A DNA stretch of 64,000 nt, from the NCBI RefSeq assembly GCF_000025265.1, contig NC_013739.1, positions 1,240,001-1,304,000 of the forward strand, given 5' to 3'. This DNA is from Conexibacter woesei DSM 14684 (GTDB lineage: Bacteria > Actinomycetota > Thermoleophilia > Solirubrobacterales > Solirubrobacteraceae). Shown here one piece after another: positions 7,456 through 16,558 of the stretch. Numbering within the stretch: the stretch's first letter is position 1; each line of letters begins with the position of its first letter. The notes beneath the pieces were generated by a model. That model was given only the letters and a program-made list of their open reading frames with translations, did no database searches and had not been told where the DNA came from. Position numbers and translations under genes: made by a program.

Positions 7456-9138
7456 ATGGCCACGAACGCAACCGACACTCCTCAGGCGCCGCAGCGCCGC
7501 CCCGTGATCCTCGCCGTCGACGACGAGCCGGCGGTCCTCGCCGCCGTCTCGCGCGACCTGCGGCGCGGGTTCGGCGAGCGCTACCGCGTGATGCGCACCA
7601 GCTCCGGCCCGGAGGCGCTGGAGGTGATCGGCCAGGTCCGCGCGCGCGGCGAGCAGGTCGCGCTGCTCGTCGCCGACCAGCGGATGCCCGGCATGGAGGG
7701 GACCGACTACCTCGCACGCGCGCGTGAGCTGGTGCCCGACGCCAAGCGCGTGCTGCTGACCGCCTACGCCGACACCGAGGCGGCGATCGCGGCGATCAAC
7801 GAGGTCGCGCTCGACTACTACCTGCTGAAGCCGTGGGATCCGCCGGAGGAGCAGTTCTTCCCGGTGCTGGAGGACCTGCTCACGACGTGGGAGTCCGGCG
7901 CCGCGCTCGACGCCGGCGGCGTGCGCGTGATCGGCCACCGCTTCTCGAAGGAGTCGCACGACCTGCGCGACTTCCTCGCCCGCAACCGCGTCCCCGCCCG
8001 CTGGCTCGACGTCGAGCGCGAGGCCGAGGCGCGCGAGCTGCTGACCGTCGCGGACGTCGACCCGGACCGCCTGCCGGTCGTGCTGCTGGAGGACGGCTCG
8101 ATCGTCGAGCGCCCGACCGTGCTGGAGCTGGCCGAGCGGCTCGGCGTCGTCGGCGTCCCCGCCGCCGACCACTACGACCTCGTGATCGTCGGCGGCGGCC
8201 CGGCCGGGCTCGCGAGCGCCGTCTACGGCGCATCCGAAGGCCTCAAGACGGTGATGGTCGAGCGCGAGGCGCCCGGCGGCCAGGCCGGCCAGTCGAGCCG
8301 GATCGAGAACTACCTCGGCTTCCCCGCCGGCCTCTCCGGCTCCGACCTGGCGCGTCGCGCCGCCGACCAGGCGCGCCGGCTCGGGGCCGAGCTGCTGACG
8401 ATGCAGGACGCGGTCGCGCTGCACGTCGAGGGCTCCGGCCGCGTCGTCGAGCTGAGCGGCGGCGGCACGCTCAGCGCCAACTGCGTGATGATCGCCTCCG
8501 GCGTCTCGTACCGCCAGCTCGACGCGCCCGGCTTCGCTGAGCTGACCGGCTCCGGGATCTACTACGGCGCCGCGCTGACCGAGGCGCGCTCGTGCAAGGA
8601 CCAGCACGTCGTCGTGATCGGCGGCGCGAACTCCGCCGGCCAGGCCGCCGTCCACTTCGCCGGCTTCGCCACGCGCGTGACGATGCTCGTCCGCGGCGAG
8701 TCGCTCACCAGCTCGATGTCGCACTATCTGATCGAGCAGCTTTCGGCGCTCCCGAACGTCGAGGTCCGCACCTCGACGCAGGCGGTCGCGGCGGAGGGCG
8801 AGGGAGACCGGCTCCAGCGGCTGCGCCTGCGCGGACCGGACGGGACGGAGTCGGTCGAGGAGGTCGACGCGTGCTTCGTCTTCATCGGCGCCGCGCCCCG
8901 CACGGACTGGCTCGAAGGCGTCGTCGCACGCGACGAGCGCGGCTTCGTGCTCGCCGGCCTCGACGCCAGAGCGCACGGCTGGCCGCTCGCGCGCGATCCG
9001 CAGGTGCTGGAGACGAGCGTCCCGGGCGTGTTCGTCGCCGGCGACGTCCGCGCGCGCTCGATCAAGCGCGTCGCGAGCGCCGTCGGAGAGGGCTCGATGG
9101 CCGTCTCGCTCGTCCACGAGTACCTCGCGAACGGGTGA
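7456..9138 (+). CDS. receiver / glutaredoxin-like / thioredoxin-reductase-like fusion
   Basis: A 560-residue three-part protein. Residues 17-135 are a CheY-like receiver: acidic pocket VDDE (D22, D23), phospho-acceptor D74 in VADQRMPG, T102 in LTAYAD and K125 in LKPWD. Residues ~154-230 match a glutaredoxin-like domain, but the expected active-site Cys positions are replaced (GHRFSKESHDL). Residues ~236-560 are a pyridine-nucleotide-disulfide oxidoreductase with the FAD motif VIVGGGPAGLASA, the NAD(P) motif VVVIGGANSAGQAA and the second FAD motif FVAGDVRARSIKRV. The thioredoxin-reductase CxxC is absent. The kinase gene follows 4 nt later, so the two probably form a redox-linked two-component system. 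The direction of signalling is unknown. Confidence 0.85.
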   Translation: MATNATDTPQAPQRRPVILAVDDEPAVLAAVSRDLRRGFGERYRVMRTSSGPEALEVIGQVRARGEQVALLVADQRMPGMEGTDYLARARELVPDAKRVLLTAYADTEAAIAAINEVALDYYLLKPWDPPEEQFFPVLEDLLTTWESGAALDAGGVRVIGHRFSKESHDLRDFLARNRVPARWLDVEREAEARELLTVADVDPDRLPVVLLEDGSIVERPTVLELAERLGVVGVPAADHYDLVIVGGGPAGLASAVYGASEGLKTVMVEREAPGGQAGQSSRIENYLGFPAGLSGSDLARRAADQARRLGAELLTMQDAVALHVEGSGRVVELSGGGTLSANCVMIASGVSYRQLDAPGFAELTGSGIYYGAALTEARSCKDQHVVVIGGANSAGQAAVHFAGFATRVTMLVRGESLTSSMSHYLIEQLSALPNVEVRTSTQAVAAEGEGDRLQRLRLRGPDGTESVEEVDACFVFIGAAPRTDWLEGVVARDERGFVLAGLDARAHGWPLARDPQVLETSVPGVFVAGDVRARSIKRVASAVGEGSMAVSLVHEYLANG

Positions 9139-9142
9139 GACG

Positions 9143-10561
9143 ATGAGCACCTCCGAACGCGTCACGCTCGACGAGCTGCGCCGGATCGACCTGTTCGACG
9201 GCCTCGACGACACGCAGCTGGCCGAATGGACCGTGCCCGCCACCGTCGAGACGTTCGCCGACGGGACGATGGTCCTCGACGCCGACACCGAGGCGCTCGG
9301 CCTGCTGCTGCTGTTCGAGGGCGTCGTCGACGTCCTGATCCCGGTCGGCAACGGCTTCGAGCCGGGCAACGCCAACGTCGCGCCGACGTGGATCGGCGCG
9401 ATCCCGACGCTGACCTCCGGCATCAACCGCGTGCGCCTGACCGCGCGCGGCGACGTGCGGCTGGCGACGATCCCGCGTGAACCGCTCGTCGACCTCGTGC
9501 GCGCGCACCGCCCGGTCTTCGAGCGGATCATGAGACAGATCCAGCCGGTGCTCGGCCGCGTCGCCGCGATGGAGCAGAACCGCGAGCGGCTCGCGTCGCT
9601 CGGGACGATGGCGGCCGGGCTCGCGCACGAGCTGAACAACCCCGCCTCGGCCGCCAAGCGCGCCGCGGCCGACCTCGCCGAGACGCTCGACGTGCTCGAC
9701 AACTCGGTCGCCCGCTTCGTCGAGTCCGGCGTCGAGCGGGAGGACGCGGCGAAGCTGCTGGCGCTCAAGCAGGAGCTGCGCGACCGCGCCGCCGCGCACA
9801 CGCCGCTCGCCGCGCTCGACGCCGCCGACGCGGAGGACGAGCTGTCCGATGCGCTGGAGGCGCTTGGCGTCGCCGAGCCGTGGAGATGGGCGGAGCCGCT
9901 CGCTGCCGCCGGGGCCGACGAGGCGTGGCTGAGACGGCTCGCGGAGCACGCCGGCCCGGCGCTCGAAGGCGCGGTCAGCTGGGTCGCGGCGTCGTTGCAG
10001 GCGAGGGGGCTGACGGCGGAGCTGGCCGACTCGACCGAGCGGATGAGCACGCTCGTCGGCGCCGTCAAGTCGTACGCGTTCATGGACCGCGGGACGCTCG
10101 TGCAGACCGACGTGCACGAGGGGATCGAGATGACGCTGAAGATCCTCGGCCACAAGCTCAAGCACAGCTCGATCGAGGTCAAGCGCAGCTACGACAAGAC
10201 GCTGCCGCAGATCACCGTGCACGGGGGCGAGGTCAACCAGGTCTGGACCAACCTGCTCGACAACGCGATCGACTCGCTGTGCCACGCCGGAGGCGAGGGG
10301 ACGATCTCGATCTCCACCCGCCGCGAGGGCGACTGCGTCGTCGTCGACCTCGCCGACGACGGCCCCGGCATACCCGCCGACGTCCTGCCGCGCATCTTCG
10401 ACCCGTTCTTCACGACGAAGGAGGTCGGCAGCGGCACCGGGCTCGGGCTCGACACCGCGCGCCGGATCGTCGTCGACCGCCACAAGGGCAGCCTCACCGT
10501 CGACTCCAGACCGGGCGCGACCGCCTTCCACGTCTGGCTGCCGATCGGGCAGAAGCGGTAG
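9143..10561 (+). CDS. sensor histidine kinase with N-terminal cyclic-nucleotide-binding-like domain
   Basis: A 472-residue cytoplasmic kinase with no membrane segment. Residues ~10-130 look like a cNMP-binding/CRP-type sensor domain (LDELRRIDLFDGLDDTQLAEW...). The phospho-acceptor H162 is in AAGLAHELNNPASAA. The ATPase domain has the N-box VWTNLLDNAIDS, G1 DDGPGIP, F-box FDPFFTTK and G2 GTGLGLD. Start ATG is 4 nt after the receiver-fusion stop. The pair receiver-oxidoreductase plus cNMP-domain kinase recurs in other bacteria, and the kinase presumably phosphorylates the neighbouring receiver. The ligand of the sensor domain cannot be read from sequence. Confidence 0.88.
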   Translation: MSTSERVTLDELRRIDLFDGLDDTQLAEWTVPATVETFADGTMVLDADTEALGLLLLFEGVVDVLIPVGNGFEPGNANVAPTWIGAIPTLTSGINRVRLTARGDVRLATIPREPLVDLVRAHRPVFERIMRQIQPVLGRVAAMEQNRERLASLGTMAAGLAHELNNPASAAKRAAADLAETLDVLDNSVARFVESGVEREDAAKLLALKQELRDRAAAHTPLAALDAADAEDELSDALEALGVAEPWRWAEPLAAAGADEAWLRRLAEHAGPALEGAVSWVAASLQARGLTAELADSTERMSTLVGAVKSYAFMDRGTLVQTDVHEGIEMTLKILGHKLKHSSIEVKRSYDKTLPQITVHGGEVNQVWTNLLDNAIDSLCHAGGEGTISISTRREGDCVVVDLADDGPGIPADVLPRIFDPFFTTKEVGSGTGLGLDTARRIVVDRHKGSLTVDSRPGATAFHVWLPIGQKR

Positions 10562-10564
10562 CGC

Positions 10565-12052
10565 TCAGCGTTCCGCGCGGGCGATCGCGTCGGCGCGGCG
10601 CAGCAGCTCGGGATCGTGCTGCTGGATCAGCTCCAGCAGCGCCTCGACGACCGGCTGGCCGCGCGAGCCGCCGTCGCGCTTGTGCGCGTACATGCGCTCG
10701 TCGGCGAGCCGCAGCGCGTCGGTCGCCGACGTCGCCTCCTCGGGCAGCGCGACGGCGCCGAACGCGGCCGTCACGTCGAAGCCCTCGCCGCGCTGCGCTG
10801 CGCCGGCGGCGAGCGCCGCGGGGCTCGTGGCGGCGTCGGCCGGCAGCAGCACGCAGAACTCGTCGCCGCCCATCCGGTAGGCACGTCCCTCCTCGCCCGC
10901 GCCGGCGTCGAGCGCGCCGCCGATCCGCTCGAGCATCTGGTCGCCGGCGAGGTGGCCGAACGTGTCGTTGTACGCCTTGAAGCCGTTGAGGTCGAGCAGC
11001 ACGAGCGTCGCCCGCGCGCCGCCGAGCCGTTCGAGGTCGGCGACCAGGCGGCGGCCGTTGCCGAGGCCGGTGACGCTGTCGGTGATCGCCTCGCGGCGGC
11101 TGTGCAGCAGCAGCCGGTAGTTGAGGTTGAGGCTGAGCGCCATGCGCGCGAGCAGCGTCGCGACCGCGAGCCCCGAGAGCGTGATCGTCAGCGCCGAGGA
11201 GGAGTGCTCGGCGCCCTCGACGATCAGGACCGTCAGCGCGATCGCGCCGAGCACGATCGGGACGACGATCTCGGTGCGGCGCGGCTCGACCGGAAGCGGC
11301 CGCTGCGGCTGCCAGGCGGCGAGCGCCATCAGCAGCGCGCCGAGCATCCAGCCGACGTCGTAGAAGGTGCCGAACTCGGCGGTGACGTTGTCGACCTGCG
11401 CGCGGCGGTAGAGGATCTCCGTCGTCGCCAACGCGGCGGCGCCGGCGACTATCAGCGCGAAGCGGCGGTCGAACGCCCAGCCGCGCAGCGCCAGCAGCCC
11501 GACCGCGCAGGCGGCCAGCGCGACGGTCCCCGTCGGATAGACGGCGGCGGTGACGGTCGCGTCGGCGACCGACGCGAGCGCGCCCTCGATCACCAGCGCC
11601 GCGCCGACCGCGCCGACAGTGAAGGCGCTCAGCAGCGCGTCGACCCAGCGCGAGGCGGCGATCGGACGGGGCACCGCGCTGCGGCCGTAGAAGAAGAGAC
11701 CGAGGCAGATCAGCGGGTTGATGCCGAACATCAGCACGTCGGCGAGCGAGAACGCGGGGTCGTTGCCGTCGAACCACGTCACTATGCCGCCGGCGAGCCA
11801 CAGCGCCGAGCCGATCGAGCCGCAGACGAACGCGCCGTGGGCGGGATCGGGCACGACCGAGCGCAGGCACCACGTCGCGCACGCCGAGACGATCGCGAGG
11901 TTGTAGATCACCTCGGCGACGCGCGCGTCGCCGATCCCCAGCGCGGTGCGGGCGACGGATGCGACGCACAGCGCTGCGCTGAGCACGAGGAGGGCGCGCG
12001 CGATGCGGAGGAAGGGCGTTGAGGCGAGGACTGGCACGGGACTCCCAACCAT
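10565..12052 (-). CDS. membrane-bound diguanylate cyclase (GGDEF)
   Basis: A 495-residue protein. The N-terminal ~310 residues carry about nine to ten hydrophobic segments, a large membrane sensor region (e.g. LLVLSAALCVASVART, ALSIPV-like helices through FALIVAGAAALATTEI). The C-terminal domain has DSVTGLGNGRRL, LLDLNGFKAYNDTFGHLAGD and the intact active site YRMGGDEFCVLLP, so it should make cyclic di-GMP. The RxxD inhibitory site expected five residues before GGDEF is not present. It starts 6 nt after the LysR stop on the same strand and converges on the kinase gene with only 3 bp between the stops. Confidence 0.88.
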   Translation of the reverse strand: MVGSPVPVLASTPFLRIARALLVLSAALCVASVARTALGIGDARVAEVIYNLAIVSACATWCLRSVVPDPAHGAFVCGSIGSALWLAGGIVTWFDGNDPAFSLADVLMFGINPLICLGLFFYGRSAVPRPIAASRWVDALLSAFTVGAVGAALVIEGALASVADATVTAAVYPTGTVALAACAVGLLALRGWAFDRRFALIVAGAAALATTEILYRRAQVDNVTAEFGTFYDVGWMLGALLMALAAWQPQRPLPVEPRRTEIVVPIVLGAIALTVLIVEGAEHSSSALTITLSGLAVATLLARMALSLNLNYRLLLHSRREAITDSVTGLGNGRRLVADLERLGGARATLVLLDLNGFKAYNDTFGHLAGDQMLERIGGALDAGAGEEGRAYRMGGDEFCVLLPADAATSPAALAAGAAQRGEGFDVTAAFGAVALPEEATSATDALRLADERMYAHKRDGGSRGQPVVEALLELIQQHDPELLRRADAIARAER

Positions 12053-12058
12053 CGGCGC

Positions 12059-13102
12059 CTACGCGTCGCGGCTTGACTGCTGTTCGGGAGCCGCCGCTGC
12101 TGCGAGCGCGTCGAGCACGCTCGCCTCCAGCGGCCGTCGCTGCGCGCCCGCGCGCACGGCGGCGAAGATCCGCCGGCGGACGGGAGCGGCGAGCGGACGC
12201 GGCGCGGGCGGCGCGTCCGGTGCGCTGGGCGCGCGCGGCGTGCCGGGTGCGCCGGGGGCGCCGGGTGCGCCGGGGGCGCGATCTCGCCCGAGCGCCAGCT
12301 CCGGCACGAGCGCGACGGCGCCGCAGGCGTGCGCGAGCACGGCGATCGCGCCGAAGTCGGAGCTGCGTGCGACGACGCGCGGCGCGAAGCCGGCGGCCGC
12401 GCAGGCGCGCTCGACGACCCGGTCGCAGGCGCTGCCGCGGTCGGGCAGGACCCACGGACGGTCGGCGAGCGCGTCGAGTGGGACGGCGCCGGCGTCTGCG
12501 GGGACGCGGCCGCGCGCGCCGGCGAGCCGGGCCGCCGCGGGGGCTCGCCGCGCGCCGCCGGCGGCGTCGCCGACCGCTCCCACCACCCGCAGGTCGTCCT
12601 CCAGCAGCTCGCGGCGGTGGACGCTCGCGTGGCGGCGCCGTTCGAGCAGGTCGTAGTCGTGCGCGACGACGACGTCGGCGCGCTGCTGGGCGAGCAGGCG
12701 CAGCGCGTCGTCGGGGTCGGCCTCGTCGATCTCCAGCTGCAGCCGCGGCGCGTTGCGGGCGAGTGCGGCGACGGCGCGCGGGACGAGCGTCTGCAGCGCG
12801 GTCGCGAACGCGAGCAGCCGCACGACGCCGCCGGGCTGGGCGGCGCGCGCGGCCAGCTCTGCCTCGGCCGTCTCCAGCTCGCCGCCGATCCGCTCTGCCA
12901 GCTCGACCAGCAGCCGCCCTTCCGCCGTCAGCTCGACGGTGCGGCCGCGCCGCACGAGCAGCTCCGCGCCGGTCTCGCGCTCCAGCGCGCTGAGCTGCTG
13001 AGAGACCGCCGAAGGCGTGTAGCCGATCGCGCGCGCGGCGCCGCTGACGGTGCCCGCGATCGCGACCTCGCGCAGGATCCGGATGCGGCGGACGTCGATC
13101 AT
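12059..13102 (-). CDS. LysR-family transcriptional regulator
   Basis: A 347-residue regulator. The N-terminal winged helix-turn-helix reads REVAIAGTVSGAARAIGYTPSAVSQQLSALERETGAELLVR, a textbook LysR DNA-binding domain. It is followed by the periplasmic-binding-protein-like effector domain. Near residue 280 there is an odd GAPGAPGAPGTPRAPSAPDAPPAP insert with short repeats. It is divergent from the DapA-family gene, 75 bp apart, so it probably controls that gene and itself. A TAGTGT hexamer (13112-13117) sits 9 nt before the ATG. Confidence 0.88.
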   Translation of the reverse strand: MIDVRRIRILREVAIAGTVSGAARAIGYTPSAVSQQLSALERETGAELLVRRGRTVELTAEGRLLVELAERIGGELETAEAELAARAAQPGGVVRLLAFATALQTLVPRAVAALARNAPRLQLEIDEADPDDALRLLAQQRADVVVAHDYDLLERRRHASVHRRELLEDDLRVVGAVGDAAGGARRAPAAARLAGARGRVPADAGAVPLDALADRPWVLPDRGSACDRVVERACAAAGFAPRVVARSSDFGAIAVLAHACGAVALVPELALGRDRAPGAPGAPGAPGTPRAPSAPDAPPAPRPLAAPVRRRIFAAVRAGAQRRPLEASVLDALAAAAAPEQQSSRDA

Positions 13103-13177
13103 CGTTCAGGAACACTAAAGGGTCGTGCAGGAGATCGTTAGTTGTGCTGCGCAGTCGGGCGCGCGACGATCGCTCCC

Positions 13178-14149
13178 ATGACACCGACGCTCGCAGGTCT
13201 CCACGTCCCGCTCGTGACGCCGTTCGACACCGCCGGCCGCGTCGACCTCGACGCGCTCGAACGGCTCGCCCACCACTGCCTCGACGGCGGCGCCGTCGGG
13301 CTCGTCGCGCTCGGCACGACGGCCGAGGCGCCGACGCTGACCGCCGCCGAGGCCGATGCGGTCGTCGTCCGCTGCGCCGCCGTCTGCGCCGCGCGCGGCG
13401 TCCCGCTGACGGTCGGCGCCGGCGGCAACGACACCGCCGCGGCCGTGCGCGAGGTCGCCGCTCGCGGCGCGCAGGACGGCGTCGACGCGATCCTCAGCGT
13501 CGTGCCGCCGTACTCGCGACCGTCGGAGGAGGGCGTCGTCGCGCACTTCGAGCGCGTCGCGGCGGCGAGCGCGGTGCCGCTGCTCGTCTACGAGGTCCCG
13601 CACCGGACGGGAATCCGGCTGAGCGCCGCCGCGCTGCTGCGGCTCGCCGCCGTGCCCGGGATCGCCGGCGTCAAGCTCGCCGTGCCGGCGCTCGACGCCG
13701 ATGCGCTCGCGCTGCTCGCCGGCGCTCCGCCGTCGTTCGCGGTGCTGGCCGGCGACGACACGCTGATCCTGCCGCTCGCGGCCGCCGGCGCCCGCGGTGC
13801 GATCACCGCCTCGGCGCATTGCGCGACCGCCGGCTTCGCGGCGCTGCTGACGGCGGTCGACGACGGCGACCTCCCCGCGGCCCGCGTCGGCGCCGCCGCG
13901 CTGCTGCCGCTCGTGCAGGCGCTCTTCGCGGAGCCCAATCCGGCCGTGATCAAGGGACTGCTCCACCGCGACGGGCTGATCGCCACGCCCGACGTCCGGC
14001 TCCCGCTCATGCCCGCGAGCGCAGCCGCGGTCGAGCGGGCGGCGGAGGCCGAGCGGGCGGTGGACGGCGTCGTCCTGGATCACTGTCGTTCTGCGACAGC
14101 AATCCAGGACGACCGGGGCGCGGGGCAGGCCGTCGGGGCCGCTATGTGA
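13178..14149 (+). CDS. DapA/NAL-family class I aldolase (DHDPS-like)
   Basis: A 323-residue TIM-barrel lyase. GTTAEAPTLTAAE replaces the usual GTTGE loop. VVPPYSRPSEEG and the Tyr of VYEVPHRTG are in place, and the Schiff-base Lys is in IAGVKLA. The family condenses or cleaves pyruvate adducts. The altered GTT and post-Lys motifs leave open whether this is true dihydrodipicolinate synthase (lysine synthesis) or a sugar-acid aldolase. The last ~30 residues exceed the family length and are encoded by a long hairpin (14069-14113). Start is the ATG at 13178, 7 nt after a GACGAT hexamer. Likely regulated by the divergent LysR. Confidence 0.8.
   Translation: MTPTLAGLHVPLVTPFDTAGRVDLDALERLAHHCLDGGAVGLVALGTTAEAPTLTAAEADAVVVRCAAVCAARGVPLTVGAGGNDTAAAVREVAARGAQDGVDAILSVVPPYSRPSEEGVVAHFERVAAASAVPLLVYEVPHRTGIRLSAAALLRLAAVPGIAGVKLAVPALDADALALLAGAPPSFAVLAGDDTLILPLAAAGARGAITASAHCATAGFAALLTAVDDGDLPAARVGAAALLPLVQALFAEPNPAVIKGLLHRDGLIATPDVRLPLMPASAAAVERAAEAERAVDGVVLDHCRSATAIQDDRGAGQAVGAAM
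14069..14113 (+). repeat. long hairpin, copy 1, in the 3' end of the aldolase gene
   Basis: GTCGTCCTGGAT (14069-14080) pairs with ATCCAGGACGAC (14102-14113), and CTGTCG pairs with CGACAG inside, with a small symmetrical internal loop and a TTCTG apex. It shares CGTCCTG, TGTCG and CAGGACGAC with a second hairpin at 16492-16534. It may terminate the aldolase message, although the stop codon lies 36 nt further on. Confidence 0.7.
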
Positions 14150-14228
14150 GCGATCGCACACTGTGGCGCGCGCTCGCCAGGGAGTGTTCGGCTGGCCAGC
14201 CAGCCAGGACTCCTGAGGAGGAGGCCCA

Positions 14229-16460
14229 ATGCAGCGAGCAATGCTTCGCCTCGACGCGCTCGTCCGTCGTCGCCGCACCGTCGTGCTCGTCGTCTGGGGG
14301 CTCGTGCTCGTGGCGGCGGTGCCGCTCGCGATGCACCAGTCCGATCGTCTCACGGGCGGCGGCTTCGAGGTGCCCGGCTCGCAGTCGGCCGCCGTCCAGC
14401 ACGCCGTCGCCGGCGACTTCGAGCGCGGGCAGGCGACGACGCTCGCCGCCGTGCTCGTCCCGCGCGAAGGGGCGACGCCGGCGCGGCTGCGCGCCGCGCT
14501 CGGGCGGCTCGGCGCCGCCGCCGCGGACACCGGCGGGAAGGCGCGGCTGGCCCCAGCCGCGAGAGCGGCGGCGCTGAGAGCGCTCGCCGCCGACGGCGTC
14601 CGCCCGCTGATCGTCCCGCTTGCGACGACCGTCTCCGACGGTGGCTCGATCGACCTCGCCGTCGACCTGCGCAGAGCGCTCGGCATCTCCGACCGCAGAG
14701 GCGAGGCGCTGGTCGAGGGCGACGTCGCGACGCACCTGATCGGCCAGGGCGCGCTGTGGGCCGGGATGCAGGACCTGACGAAGGAGGACCTGCTGGCGGC
14801 CGAGACGACCGGCTTCCCGATCGTGCTGCTGATCCTGCTCGCCGTCTTCGGCTCGCTCGTCGCGGCCGTCCTGCCGCTGGCGCTCGGCCTCGTCTCGGTG
14901 ACGGTCACCGGCGCGCTGATCTACCTGCTCTCGCTGACGACGGAGATGAGCGTCTTCGTCACCAACATGGCGTCGATGATCGGCATCGGCGTCGCCGTCG
15001 ACTACTCGCTGTTCGTGCTCGCCCGCTACCGCGAGGAGATCGCCGACGGGCGCACGCCTGAGGAGGCGCGCGGGATCGCGCTGGCGACCTCCGGCGTCGC
15101 GGTCACCTTCTCCGGCCTCGCCGTGATCGTCTCGCTCGCCGGCCTCTTCGTCGTCAACGTCACCTCGCTGCGCTCGATGGCGATGGGAGCGATCCTCGTC
15201 GTCGCGGTCGCCGTGCTCGCCGCCGCGACGCTGCTGCCCGCGCTGATCTCGCTCGCCGGCAGGCGCGCGTACGAGCGCGGCCGGATCGCGACCGTCTCCG
15301 GCGCGATCGCGCGGCGGCTGCGCGTGCGGCGCGGGCGCGGTGACGCGGCGGCGGCCGGCGCCGGCGGCGCTGCCGCCGCCACGCCGGGCGGCTCGTTCTG
15401 GGACGGCTGGACCGCGCGCGTCACGCGCCGGCCCGTCGTCTCCGCCGTCGCCGCGGCGAGCGTGCTGATCGTGCTCGCGCTGCCGGTGCTGTCGATCGAG
15501 ACCGGCAACGGCGCACTGGAGCAGTTCCCCAGAGGGCACGAGACGCGCGTCGGCGCGGAGACGGCGGCGTCGCTCACCGGCGCCGGCGCGGCCACCCCGA
15601 TCGAGGTCGTCGTGCCGGGCGCGCGGGCGCAGGAGGCGATCGCCGTGCTGAGAGCCGATCGGCAGGTCGCGCGCGTCGAGCCGCCGGTCGCGGCACGTGA
15701 CGGCGACGCCGTCCTGATCGGCGCGATCCCGGCCGTCCACGGCGAGTCGGCGGCGGCGCAGGCGCTCGTCGAGCGGCTGCGCGGCGCGCTTCCGGAGGGC
15801 GCGCTCGTCGGCGGCAGCCCGGCCGACACGAAGGACTTCCTCGACCGCGTCTCGGGCTCGATGTGGCTGGTGATCGCGTTCGTGCTCGGGCTCTCCTACC
15901 TCGTCCTGCTCGTGCTGCTGCGCTCGGTCGTGCTGCCGCTGAAGGCGGTGCTGATGAACCTGCTGTCGGTCGGCGCGTCGCTCGGCGTGCTCGTCGCGAT
16001 CTTCCAGTGGGGCTGGATCGACGGCTTCCTCGGCTTCCAGTCGCCGGGCCACATCGACGCGCTCACGCCGCCGCTCGTGCTCGCCGTCGTGTTCGGGCTC
16101 TCGATGGACTACGAGGTCTTCCTGCTGAGCCGCATCCGCGAGCGCTGGACGGCGACCGGCGACACGCAGCAGGCGGTCGCCGACGGCCTGCGCACGAGCG
16201 CCAAGACGATCACCAGCGCGGCGCTGATCATGGTCGCGGTGTTCGCCGTCTTCGTCGGCACCGGCGTGCCGTCGATCAAGGAGCTGGGCCTCGGCTGCGC
16301 GATCGCGATCGCGCTCGACGCGACGCTCGTGCGGCTCGTGCTCGTGCCCGCGGCGATGGAGCTGCTGGGGAGATGGAACTGGTGGCTCCCGCGCCCGCTC
16401 GCGCGCGTGATTCCCGACCTCGCGATAGAGGACGCGCCGCTCGCCGCCGCGGGCCGCTGA
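14229..16460 (+). CDS. MMPL/RND-family membrane transporter
   Basis: A 743-residue protein with two halves, each with one N-terminal helix, an extracytoplasmic loop of ~120-150 residues and a bundle of five to six helices. The first half begins RRRTVVLVVWGLVLVAAVPLAM and FEVPGSQSA; helix-4-like segments MIGIGVAVDYSLFVLARYREE and LAVVFGLSMDYEVFLLSRIRE carry the conserved Asp-Tyr pairs of the proton relay. Mycobacterial relatives export lipids; the substrate here is unknown. A strong ribosome-binding site (AGGAGGAGGCCCA) precedes the ATG. The gene is framed by two related hairpins, so it is probably its own transcription unit. Confidence 0.9.
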   Translation: MQRAMLRLDALVRRRRTVVLVVWGLVLVAAVPLAMHQSDRLTGGGFEVPGSQSAAVQHAVAGDFERGQATTLAAVLVPREGATPARLRAALGRLGAAAADTGGKARLAPAARAAALRALAADGVRPLIVPLATTVSDGGSIDLAVDLRRALGISDRRGEALVEGDVATHLIGQGALWAGMQDLTKEDLLAAETTGFPIVLLILLAVFGSLVAAVLPLALGLVSVTVTGALIYLLSLTTEMSVFVTNMASMIGIGVAVDYSLFVLARYREEIADGRTPEEARGIALATSGVAVTFSGLAVIVSLAGLFVVNVTSLRSMAMGAILVVAVAVLAAATLLPALISLAGRRAYERGRIATVSGAIARRLRVRRGRGDAAAAGAGGAAAATPGGSFWDGWTARVTRRPVVSAVAAASVLIVLALPVLSIETGNGALEQFPRGHETRVGAETAASLTGAGAATPIEVVVPGARAQEAIAVLRADRQVARVEPPVAARDGDAVLIGAIPAVHGESAAAQALVERLRGALPEGALVGGSPADTKDFLDRVSGSMWLVIAFVLGLSYLVLLVLLRSVVLPLKAVLMNLLSVGASLGVLVAIFQWGWIDGFLGFQSPGHIDALTPPLVLAVVFGLSMDYEVFLLSRIRERWTATGDTQQAVADGLRTSAKTITSAALIMVAVFAVFVGTGVPSIKELGLGCAIAIALDATLVRLVLVPAAMELLGRWNWWLPRPLARVIPDLAIEDAPLAAAGR

Positions 16461-16491
16461 CCGGGCCGCCGGACGGGCGCTGGTCGGGAAG

Positions 16492-16532
16492 CGTCCTGCT
16501 TTGGTGTCGTCAGGCGACACCAAAGCAGGACG
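16492..16532 (+). terminator. long perfect hairpin, copy 2, after MMPL gene
   Basis: A perfect 18-bp stem, CGTCCTGCTTTGGTGTCG paired with its complement, and a TCAGG loop, starting 31 nt after the MMPL stop. It is the clearest intrinsic terminator-like structure of this part of the window and resembles the hairpin at 14069-14113 at both ends and at the apex. Confidence 0.75.
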
Positions 16533-16558
16533 ACGCGGGCACGCGCGGCTGTCCTCGC

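Noticed and set aside
6529-10182. A 1217-codon open frame on the minus strand
   Set aside because: It lies antisense to the ABC permease, receiver-fusion and kinase genes; long antisense frames are expected at this GC content. Its protein is low-complexity Ser/Ala/Arg with no domain, while the plus-strand genes have full motifs.
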